This document shows, piece after piece, positions 34,459 to 44,865 of a DNA stretch of 64,000 nucleotides. The translations under genes were made by a program, and so were the position numbers. Position 1 is the stretch's first letter, and each line of letters opens with the position of its first letter. The stretch covers positions 1,736,001-1,800,000 of the forward strand of contig JAGPNK010000001.1 of the NCBI GenBank assembly GCA_020746835.1, given 5' to 3'. The DNA comes from Stachybotrys elegans (Eukaryota; Ascomycota; Sordariomycetes; Hypocreales; Stachybotryaceae). Below the pieces are notes generated by a model. It did no database searches. It was not told the origin of the DNA and saw nothing but the letters and a program-made list of their open reading frames with translations.

Positions 34459-36904
34459 CTGGCATATCCACGAGGAGAGTGTATAGACAACTCAACGACG
34501 GCACGAAAGGGGAGACGAGTTGTGCCAGAAGGTTTGCATGGATCGCCCGGTGCGGCTTGCAGAAGCATGTCAAGAACGCGTGTCGGTTCCGGTTCTGTCG
34601 AATGACTGGTGGAAAGCAAAGTTGCGCCAGCGCTGCCACGTTTTTCCCTCTTCCCAGGGTGGGAACCAAGCATAGCTGGGCCACTGATGCGAGCCGGCCC
34701 AACATATCCGTGGTCGCATACTTGAAACGGCAATATGGCGAGGGATTGGGGTAACTTGCTGGGCTATGCTAACTGGAACACGCTGCCTATGCCGCGCTTG
34801 TAGGTTTGCATGTCTCTGGGGAGAAGGCAGTACCTGCGACAGGAAGAGGAGATTGCGGGTATATCCACAATGTTCTCGTTCAGGGAGGGTCCTGCAATGC
34901 ATGTGTATGTATTGCCAGGCACGCAATGCGCAATGCCAGGTCCAGGCAAGGTGAAGGTGTGCGGGGATAGAAGTGTCAGGACAGGAACATGTATGTAAGA
35001 GCGTATGGAGCCTGTAGCTTGGAGATCCACGAATCCACCACACGATGCTATCCTTTGTCATTCAGCCTCACCTTGGCCAAGCAATCGGCTTGGCTGAAAG
35101 ACGAGTCGAGTTGGGGCAAGGCGAAAATCTTGACGACAAGGCCAGGACCCTTGCTGAAGGTGCTGAGTATAAGCGGCGACTATTGACGACTAAACTTGCC
35201 CCCACGACGGGGGTGACGTCCCGAGTCTCGCTCCAGTATCGGCCTGTGATGTATGAAGGTTAGCGGGAACGGGTGCCCCCATACGTGACTAAAGAAAAAG
35301 AATGAAACTCCATAGACTGAGAGATCAGTAGCTTACTCCGTCAAGGTAGAATCTTCTCTTCAGCTCAAGCAGGTAGTCTCGATAATGAGCTCCCTGTATC
35401 TGGGTCGGGGACATTCCTAATTTGTTCTGGTGATATTTCTGGTAGACGATTTTCTGTACGCGGTATCAGGTAGTGCTCAGATTCCGGGGTTTGACTGGTC
35501 GTAGAGTATTGTATGTGAGGGGAGTGCTCGACAGGGTTTGTGGTCAGGCTGCTACATAGTAGGTCTTACTGACCGTATGTTGAGCGCGCCGTCGGGATGC
35601 GATGACGGAGTTCGGTGTGTTTTCTTATGCGTAACGATGGGAAGCCAAGATGCTGGAGCCGCGTACACGACATGCTTGTGGCGAGTTAGGGTAGGGCATA
35701 AACCTGCATGTACGCATCCATCATCATCACCATCCCTTCTTAGGCCGACTTCCGGCGATGGAGGTCGCTGATGGCGCAGGACTAGCAGGATGGTCTGGAG
35801 AGTGCCAGCGCTTGGCTATCAAGATCGAGCAACCTTGTGCGTGTGAAACAGGATAGGGCCTGTCAAGCGTGCATGGCGGCTGCCCCATATCTCGTGCCTT
35901 AGCGAAGACATGGCAGTCATCCACACTCTTCCATGGTCTGGTACTGGACCTGCCGCTCGCATCGAGATCTTTGGCAATATGTCTTCCACCTTGTGCAGTT
36001 GAAAGGATGTGTTGCTTCATAGCCAAGAAAGCGAAATGTGCCGCTATGAATGGACCGGGGTCTTGTTCATTGTGTGCAAGAATTTCCGTGGAAATTGCCA
36101 GAAGATTATCATGTTTAGAGGTCCCTGGGGAGCAAGGAATTGGGCGCGGGCAAGCAGGTTACCCACCAACCCCGGATTTCCCGGAACCAAGTGATCCTCC
36201 TGCCGTCGTAGACTCGTTGGCCTTTGCTGTCTCAAGTTTCTCCGCCCATTTCGGCCATGGAACCCAGACAGGTCGGGGATATCCTGCGCAAAATGCCGAG
36301 AAATCACTGAGCGGACGGGGTACTGTGCATCATAACATTCATAGAACAAAAGTAGAACCGGGACAGTATTGGGGAGGAGCAAACCCGGTACTTTTGGCTG
36401 GTCTTCTCGCCTTGCACCGCCGGGTAGAGACCCTTTTCATTTCAAGACCCTGGCGAGGACCGCTGTGGCTGCTATTTCGGAGCCTGATATTGCCAGCGAT
36501 TGTCAGCGGCGGCAGGATGTTCATCCTTATTATGTGTGCCATCCGTGAGCGTACCCTCGGGAGGATGCGCTATAATTTCCAACCCTCTAGGCCGGAAGAG
36601 CTAGAACCCAGAAGCATGTCTGGTCACGCAGCCTTCGGAAAGCACAGCCAGATATTCCCAAACGAGCCGTAGGTGTGGGCGGCCTACGAACCAAGCTGCC
36701 GGCGAGCCTGAGGGTAATGTGGAGGCCAGCAGCAAACTGTTTCGTGGCTCTTGCTTTCTTGTCCTGGCTGTTGGATCCCCACAGATGCAAGGATGTAGCG
36801 TGCCCACCTAGGCCGTCTCGCCCATGGGGTTGAGGAAGGGAAGGGTAAGGTCTCCATTTGGAGGAGGGCTAGACGTGAACAGTCATACCCCAACCTATAC
36901 CTAG

Positions 36905-36921
36905 TACTCCGTACTCCGTAC
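36905..36921. repeat. Tandem TACTCCG motif
   Basis: Two overlapping copies of TACTCCGTAC in direct repeat, the complement of the motif at 31597-31606. Confidence 0.7.
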
Positions 36922-38562
36922 CGAGAGGTTGGTATGGTACTAAAATCGAACGCAAGCCTGTGGGCTTGAGTCAACCAAGGTTCTCCGTTCGGGGTCACAT
37001 GCGATTGCCAGCGCAAGTAAACAGCAAGTTCCGTGCTTTTGCGAAAGGGAAGATGCCGTGGTAGAAATTCCCATGTCGCTCGTCCTGGCCTGCCCGGGCC
37101 CCCTTCACCCTTGAGCCTGCAAGTGGTGCCAGGAAAATGGACGGGGATGTCGGGCGGGGGTAGGGCTCCCGCCTCAACTCGCGCTGGCAGGCAGTGCTAA
37201 CAAAGGTGGGAGGGAACATGGCGATGCCATGTATTTTGTATGGCGCTTGAGGTCAACAAGCGAAGCTGGCTGCCACGGTCCACAGGCCAGATGGACTGAC
37301 CGATTTCCGCCTTCAATTTCCACCTCCACACTCTCCTCCATCAGTGAATGCCAACCTCTTGCTCGATGAGGTGGGTACGAATATGCGAAGCAGAAATGCG
37401 ATGTATGCGTACGGGTGGGAGGCGGAGAGGAGTGTCTCTGGTTGAATCGAAATTGTAGTTAAATCCGCGCTCCTGGGCGGCCAGGACAACAATTGGTAGG
37501 CGTGCTAGACTGCCAGCATATTAGCGTGTAGGCAACGCCATGTGGTTGCGTGAGTGCAAATTGCAGCACGTGGTATGACAAGCCACCAACGCACCTGGGG
37601 CCTCTTGAACACGCCTCCGGTTTTCGAGGATGCATCAAGCACTGCACCTATTTGAAATACATCTGCCGTTTCGGGGGGGGCTGTCTGCTGCACGAACGAG
37701 GGATAAAAAGAGACTGGCGACGAAATACTTCCATGAAAGGATTTGGGGTCCTCGAGGCTGGAGTGGAGGAGCCACAATAATAGAAGACACTGTTGTTTCC
37801 ATCCCCCCCCCCTTCCTTCCTTTCCCCCTTCCCCTCTCCCATCCTCTTTCCATGGTCCCAGTACAGTACCTGCCTACCTACTTCCACCCCCCCCCCCTCT
37901 CCCCTCTCTCCTCTCTCCTCCACCTGCAGACTGGTCAGATACCTCACTCCGTACCTCTTACGCCTTTCCGTTCTTGTTAGTACTCCGTTCATGAGGTACC
38001 GCCTTGCTGCTGAGTGGCATTCCGATCCCCGTCGTAGGGGCAAGCAAGGGTTGGTTCTCGAATGGATGGTTGGTGGTCTTGAGTACCTAGACCCTCCGCA
38101 AGGGCTCCACAACTTCCCCGTTTGTTCAGTCTCCTTCCATCTCCTCGCAACAGTACCTTGTCCAAGTACCTAGTACCCAGTACCTACTAGTAGTACCTTG
38201 CACTCCGGACGTCCCAGGAGGTGGTGTCCAAACGTTCTCTACCTCTCTATCCGTCCACCATTCATTAACCAATTCTTTTCCACTCTCCTCACTACGGCTG
38301 TCTTCCGGCTTACCGAACATTTATCCTACCAGATCGCTACCATATTGCAATCTCATTCTTTGCTGTTGTTGTTGAACGACGGCCGTCGTGAGTCCTTGCC
38401 TGTTCATCAACCACTGGGCTACCACCTCACCAGCAACGCGGGCAAAGCACCGACACCACCTTGACCTTCTTCTGCTCCCACCGGGTCTGGACGACCTCAT
38501 CTGGTTTCCCTCCCTCTCTTCTCCCTCTCACTTCCCAGCAAAATACCGTGGTCGAGCACGAC

Positions 38563-38577
38563 ATGTCACCTCTCTGA
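38563..38577 (+). promoter_or_regulatory. Possible 4-codon upstream ORF (MSPL)
   Basis: ATG TCA CCT CTC TGA lies 170 bp before the start codon of the Zn2Cys6 gene, in the C/T-rich stretch likely to be its leader. If it is transcribed, it could dampen translation. Transcript start is unknown. Confidence 0.3.
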
Positions 38578-38746
38578 CCTGCTACGAGGTGGTTTGGATT
38601 TTGCGTAGATCCGTCGCATCTACTTGTTCGCAACAACCCAGAGCCTTACCGGCTCCAACCCAGGCCCTCTTCGCATTCTCAAGTCTGCCGAAAGCAGACA
38701 ACCGCCCATCACGTCGTTCACACACCTCCTCCTGAAGAACCGCGTC

Positions 38747-40990
38747 ATGTCCCCGTCTTCGACGGGCGACTCGCCGGTCTCGGCATCCGGCACTTCAGCT
38801 AGACAGTTTCCCATCCCCAGTCGCGACACCTTCTCCATCGACCTCTCTGCTTCGACCCTGGGCGGCGTCAACGGAGTTGTCAATGGCATCGCCAACGGGA
38901 CCGCCGGAGTCAGGTCGCCGACGAATCTCAAATCCCAGCGCACTCCCAGCTTCAGCCGTGAGGGCATCATGAGTGCCGTCCAAAAGAGACACCTCTCACA
39001 GTCCTCTGACTCCATCCCCAACGGCAACCTCCCCGCCGGGAAAACAGGCAGCGATGAGGATTCAAATCCTCTGAAGCGAAGGAACACTGACGCCGGAGTG
39101 GATTATCCTCGCCGTAGAGCTACTATTGCTGTGAGTGGCATCTTGCCGTTGTGTTGCAACCGAGAGCCAAGGCTAATCCTCGTACCAGTGTGAGGTCTGC
39201 CGTTCTCGCAAGTCTCGATGTGATGGCACCAAGCCCAAGTGCAAGCTATGCACCGAACTCGGCGCTGAATGTATTTATCGCGAGCCCGGCATCAAGCTAG
39301 ATGCTGGCGACAAACTTATCCTAGAGCGACTCGGTCGTATCGAGAACCTACTGCAGATGAGCATGATACATGGTCAACCCAACGGCCTGAATCTTGCCCA
39401 GGACTCTCCATCCATAAGCAACGGCACCGCCTTGAGCGGCGACAACGTCCTCATGCCCAACGGCAATGGCTTCGTGTCGGTTATCCCAAACGGTGGCTTC
39501 GGAACCTGGACAAGCGCTACCGCGGGCACCAACATCTCCATCATGCCCAAGGTTCACACCAACGCCGCTATGCATCTTCTTCAGTGGCCTCTTATCAGGG
39601 ACCTCGTTTCCCAGCCATACGAGCCTCAGATTCTCCTTCAGCTAGAGATGGCTCGCGAGCCGCTACACTCTCTCACCAAGACACCGTGCGTTGATCTGTC
39701 CAATACACAAGCCTACATTGAGGCCTATTTTGAAAGGGTCAACGTTTGGTACGCATGCGTGAACCCATACTCGTGGAGGAGCCAATACCGCACCGCCCTA
39801 TCCAATGGTTTCCGCGAGGGTCCCGAAAGCTGCATTGTCCTGCTCGTCCTGGCCCTGGGCCAAGCCAGCCTTCGTGGAAGCATCTCACGCATCGTGCCTC
39901 AGGAAGATCCACCTGGCCTCCAGTACTTTACAGCAGCATGGTCCCTCCTGCCTGGCATGATGACAACAAACAGCGTCCTTGCTGCCCAGTGTCATCTTCT
40001 TGCTGCGGCTTATCTGTTCTATTTGGTTCGCCCCATGGAGGCTTGGAATCTGCTTTGCAGCACCAGCACTAAGCTGCAACTACTTCTCATGGCGCCCAAC
40101 CGTATCCAACCGCAGCAGCGTGAGCTTATTGAGCGTATCTATTGGAACGCTCTGCTCTTTGAGAGCGACCTGCTCGCCGAGCTCGACCTTCCCCATTCCG
40201 GCGTTGTTCAATTTGAGGAGAATGTTGGACTTCCCGGCGGCTTCGAAGGGGAGGAAGGCGAGCAAGTTGGCCGAGACGAGCTGTGGTACTTCCTGGCCGA
40301 GATTGCGCTTCGCAGGCTCCTGAACAGGGTCAGCCAGTTAATCTACTCCAAGGACTCCATGGCATCAACAACCAGTTTGGAGCCCGTCGTCGCTGAGCTC
40401 GATTATCAATTGACTCAGTGGTATGAAAGCTTGCCCATTCCACTCCAGTTCCCCTTTACTCGCACCCTTCTTCAGGACCCCGTCCAGGCGGTCTTGCGTC
40501 TACGTTTCTTCGCGTGTCGCACCATCATCTACCGGCCATATATCCTTGCTGTCTTGGACAATGAGCAGGCCGTACTTGATCCTGCTGTTCGCGACAGCTG
40601 CCACAAATGCCTGGAAGCATCAATCAGGCAACTCGAGCATATCGTCGAGCAGTAAGTTGTTCCCTCATTATGCCCCACATCCGCCATCCCTTTCCGTCAT
40701 TACGAATCACTAACATGCTCAAAAGCCATGCGGGTCATATGCCATACATTTGGCAAGGTGCTCTATCCATGGTGTCGCAGACATTGCTGGTTATGGGCGC
40801 CACCATGTCCCCCTCTCTACTGGGGATCTTGCTCACTCTAGTGCCCCATAGAGAAGCCCTGGACCAGATTATTAACGAGGTCGTACTGGAAATCGAACGC
40901 TACGCAATGCTGGCGCCGAGCTTGCGACTCGCATCCGAAATTATCAAGGAGGCCGAAGCCAGGAGACGGGCGTACCTCAATGGTGGCTAG
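38747..40990 (+). CDS. Zn2Cys6 binuclear-cluster transcription factor
   Basis: Three exons (38747-39130, 39189-40651, 40726-40990) give 703 residues. The DNA-binding cluster CEVCRSRKSRCDGTKPKCKLC...C (CX2CX6CX6CX2CX6C, starting at residue 129) follows directly on the first intron. A linker and a short helix (KLILERLGRIENLLQ) suited to dimerisation come next. From about residue 230 to 640 is an all-helical fungal-specific transcription factor domain (VNVWYACVNPYSWRSQYR, ESDLLAELDLPHSG, FFACRTIIYRPYI). The first 125 residues are Ser/Thr/Pro-rich with a basic KRRN patch. The cluster resembles an orphan family conserved in filamentous ascomycetes; I cannot assign a target pathway. No metabolic gene cluster lies beside it. 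Start: the first in-frame ATG; the frame is open further upstream without an ATG. Confidence 0.92.
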
Positions 40991-43196
40991 GGTGTGATCC
41001 GCCTTTCATGCGCGCATATTGCACTCATATACGAGCGGGAGAGCGCCAAGCCATGCCGAAATGAACATAAACCCTAATGGGCGGCCGACTCTCCTTGGAG
41101 CACGCAACTCATTCTACGGAATCGGACTCTGGCAACTACACTGCACCTGCGGTTCGTCATCGACTCCCATTCCGCCTTCCTTTGAGGAGGCATCGAACCC
41201 GTGGCGACTGGACAACGGGATACTCACCACTGTGGAGGGAGGGTCGTGTGGGCTGTGTGGCACCTAATGTGGCGATTCCGGCCGGAGAGCGAGTCCTTTC
41301 CAGATGACGACAACACCTTATTCTCACGACGCCGCCTCACCCTGCAATGCCCCTCGCGCACCGGCCCTATATGGCGTCCTCGCGGGCGTTCATCATCTGT
41401 GGCACAGCCGCAATTCAAGGCAGGGATGCATGCTGAGATTGTGCCGAGCAATGTTCGCCGGGGCTCAGAGACGTCCCTGGGTAACATGACGGGCTACGAG
41501 ACAAGACGCGGGGGCGGTAGCTTCGTGGTTGGCGGGTAATGTCACAAATAACCGGTGGATTCGGCCCGACCAGCCGGCTATTCCCACCCAGCCACTCCAA
41601 CACCACACACACGTTTGGTTTCTTACCAAGGATTAGCTCATTGCGGGCTTCCAGGTTATTGACGTTTCGGTCTTGGGACGATCGGGATCCTACGTTTTTT
41701 CCCCCCCTCTTCATCTTGAATTTCTTTTATTATCTACGAATGTTCTTTTCCTGTTCTCTTCTCTCATGTCGGAGCAGGGACACGTTTGGCTTACGAAGAA
41801 TGATGACATCTTGGATCCGATTTTTGTTCGCGCTTTTACTGTGTAAGAAAGAGTATGCGCGTGGCCGGGTGATGTCAAGAAAGGCGTAAGGAGGGAGGGG
41901 CGTGAGATTGATGGCTCCCAGCATATCTTTGAGCTGGCATCATGTATCTGCGGGGGAGGCTGTCTATCCATCTGCCTTGTTTGCATGCACGAGCGGTGGC
42001 AATCTGTTGTTCAATACCCTACGCCAGGTTAAGGAAACCAGGTGGCATGTCGAGCTGTAGTATACAGTCGTAACGCACTGGCATAACAATACAAAAAGAA
42101 ATCATGACTGCAATGACGGCAAAGGACAGGCATTTCTCTTTGTAGCCGTGCTCGGGGAAAAAGGAAAAGAATGACGACGCAATTAAAGCTTCTCACAGGT
42201 TTCCTCTCGGATAAGTACCACCGATACAGCCGGTGTCTCGAGTCCCATGTCTAGTTGAATGCATCCTTGCCTACTTAGTGAAGGATGCACATGTAAGCAT
42301 TGGCAGCTGGAGCTGACAAGGTTCTTGGTGACGAACGCGAGCCGCAATAAGCTACAGCGAAAACAATGCAAGCCTCCCCACAGACCGTTTGCTTGTGCCG
42401 ATTCAGGAGACGGGGCGGAGGCCATGTGCCCAAGTTGCCTCAGAAGCTAACATGCAGCCACGTTGATGCCGAGCTGATGGCTGGTTCCCCGCATCTTTCT
42501 TCTTTTCAGCCTTTTCGAGCTCGTTCCTGGAAAGCCTAAAGGGGAAACCACCACACCACCAAGACATCGTGTAGAAAATCCCCACCGTAAGTCCCTTGAT
42601 CGCCACGGATTTAAGAGGGGAGCGGCAGACGTAGAAGTGAGACAAAGGAAAGTCTGGGCCACAAAATAAAGAGGATGTCTGGTGGCTAAGGGGGAGGGGG
42701 CGCGAGGTTGTGAGAGACCCTGCGCGGTGATGAATGGTGATGGATGTTATGAATTGGGCTGGTCTCATGGCTGGTAGGCTTGGCCGAGCACAGCTTGTCG
42801 GTCTGACGCTGCGTTGAGGAGATGCAGCTGGCGGAGGATGCATAGAATGGTGAGCGGGTGTGGAGTGTGGCGGAACGTCTGGATCGCCGAGCGAAGCGAA
42901 ATGATGGTCCAATGCGTGGCAACATTGACGTGTCTACGAAAGTGGCTTGTAAAGCCTTCGCGCGTGCGATGTAGCCATCTTGTCATATCACTTCCAGGAG
43001 GAGGAAACCTGGTGGGACACCTCTTGGGTCTTCTCGGCGCTATCATTAGGCACATAGACTTTTGTGACATTCTCCATTACCCTGTTCGGTTGTATTGTCG
43101 TTGACAGGCGAATAAGACATCGGCCAGGACCTTGATGGAAATGTCTGCACAGCCGCGCGACTGTTTGATGGTCACTTGACTATTGGAATCTCCTCA

Positions 43197-43210
43197 CCTA
43201 CCTAGGTAGG
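43197..43210. repeat. Perfect 14-bp palindrome CCTACCTAGGTAGG
   Basis: The half-site CCTACCT is followed immediately by its inverse complement. Shorter relatives (ACCTAGGTA) occur near 27116 and around 16190, also intergenic. Confidence 0.8.
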
Positions 43211-44356
43211 AAGAGAGGGAGTTGAGTGTCATGATAGAGGCGATACATATGTCACTTCCTGTTGATGATGCTTCCTCGTTTGGGGAGCCCAATGCTGCTG
43301 TAGCAAGCCAGCCCTGTCGACACAATGCCTGCCCTGCTCGAGCTTTCACCCGGGGGGCTTATTTCATGATACATCAAGGCCAGTCCGTATGCGATCATGA
43401 CTCCCGTCCCGAGGACCGTAGTTTCGTCCGGTCCCGACGCCAAGGGAGAGCGACACGAGACCCACTTTCGGCCGGCCCCGTCCCCGCACCTCCAAAGTCA
43501 CTGTGCGAATATCAATCCTTTGCTAAACATGTACCTCGCCCAAAGCCAGACGCCGAAGTACAAGCCCGCCTATCTCTCAGGTACCTCCCTATTGGTAGGT
43601 TAGTAGGTTGTAGGTGCTATAAATGGCAAGGTAGGTAGTCAGGTGACCCCGATTTATTACCTCCACCCCTGACGGAGCACCGTTCTTCTGGATGTGAGGC
43701 GGGAAGGATATAACGGCGGCTATTGTGCACACTGGCCAAAACCTGGTTGCAGTGCCTGGGAGGAGAGCTCAGGTGGTATTTGAACCGTGACCCCCAACCC
43801 CTTCCCCAGGCTTTTCCTCGCCAAGAACCCCCACAGAGCAGCTGATGCGAGGTCGTAGCGAAAGCCCTGTGATACGGCCTATTCGAGCTTACCTCTCTCC
43901 ACTGCTATCCATCTACAGGCCCGATGCAACCCGCCGGTAGTTGTATGTAAAGGGATCAGTTGCTGCGCTACAAGGTGGTGCTCGCCTTTCTTAGAGGAAG
44001 GAGAGCTATGGAGTACCTTAGTACTAACTCGTCGTAGCAGCAGTACATGGGAATCTCACCACATACCTACATACATCCACGTGACTGATCTGGGTCTTCC
44101 ATTGAGGGGCAACCACCCGCCCGCTCTTTGGGAAGCAGCGGACGTGGGGTGGGGAGAGGAACCGAGCAGCAAGGAAGCTGTAAAGAGAGGAGACGAGGGC
44201 AATGGTCATACAAGTTCCCTCCCAAGGTCACCTTGGTCTCTCACGTCGCAGCGATTGCCGAATTCCTGAGGCAATTGCGTTCTCCAAAGGTACCTGTCTT
44301 TGTGCACCTCGAAGCCCATTGTCCAGCAGTTCCTGAGAGCCAGGTACTAGCCCAGG

Positions 44357-44370
44357 CCCCCCCCCCCCCC
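44357..44370. repeat. 14-bp poly-C homopolymer
   Basis: An uninterrupted run of 14 C in an intergenic region. Length could vary or be affected by sequencing error. Confidence 0.85.
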
Positions 44371-44865
44371 GTCTTGCTAGCATTGGCAGCAACGGGACTG
44401 AATACCAAGACCCTTGGAGGTGAGGGAGAGACAAGGGCAGGTTTTGGGTCACCACATTCAAGGCCGACTTGCATCACCACCACAGCTTGCACGCAAGCAC
44501 CAAGCATCAAGGCCCGAGCACAACACATACCTACATACGTCCACGACGCGCTTCTTCACCTTGTCAAACGGACGAGGCATCGCCATTCGCGCCCAGACGC
44601 ACATCCCTTCGGGCACGGCCATGCATGCTCGCCCTGTCGTCTCCAATCAAACGGTAAGAGGATGCCCATCGTGTGCAGCGTGGACGCCCCTGACTGGCTG
44701 CAGAGCTCTCCAACCATTCCCCGAGGCACTGCATAGGGAGCAGAGTGTGGCCATCATATCCCACACACACTACGCTGCTCGTGCATCTCGCCGAGGTCGC
44801 TACCACCACCTTGTCCCCGCGTTTGCCGTGTCGAGGCCCAACGTCGGCTGGCCGCCTGCGCTGGA

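Larger units (their letters stand above)
34459..38746. other. 4.3-kb region upstream of the Zn2Cys6 gene
   Basis: Possible 5' exons of the candidate gene lie on the minus strand up to about 35460. Beyond that I see no gene; open frames such as 35869-36672 start at a non-ATG codon and lack homology. A tandem TACTCCGTACTCCGTAC motif is at 36905-36921, an 11-C run at 37887-37897, and GTACC/TACCT boxes cluster at 38150-38205. The part from about 37790 is strongly C/T-rich on the plus strand and probably is the promoter and leader of the transcription factor gene, with a 4-codon upstream ORF at 38563-38577. Confidence 0.45.
40991..44865. other. 3.9-kb gene-poor region
   Basis: No gene supported on either strand. 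Notable sequence: the perfect palindrome CCTACCTAGGTAGG at 43197-43210, further GTACCT/TAGGTA boxes at 43577-43640 and 44011-44070, and a 14-C run at 44357-44370. Open frames at 42403-42925 and 44128-45109 lack homology or supported starts. Confidence 0.45.

Noticed and set aside
35869..36672. A 267-codon open frame in the gene-poor region.
   Set aside because: It starts at GTG, has no recognisable domain, unusual Trp/Cys content and no splice support; chance is more likely.
31019..38746. A transposon remnant, including RIP-mutated DNA.
   Set aside because: I found no terminal repeats, no transposase or reverse transcriptase motif, and no strong AT shift or TpA excess of the kind RIP leaves.
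38747..40990. A secondary-metabolite cluster around the Zn2Cys6 factor.
   Set aside because: No polyketide synthase, peptide synthetase, terpene synthase, P450 or transporter gene lies within reach on either side.
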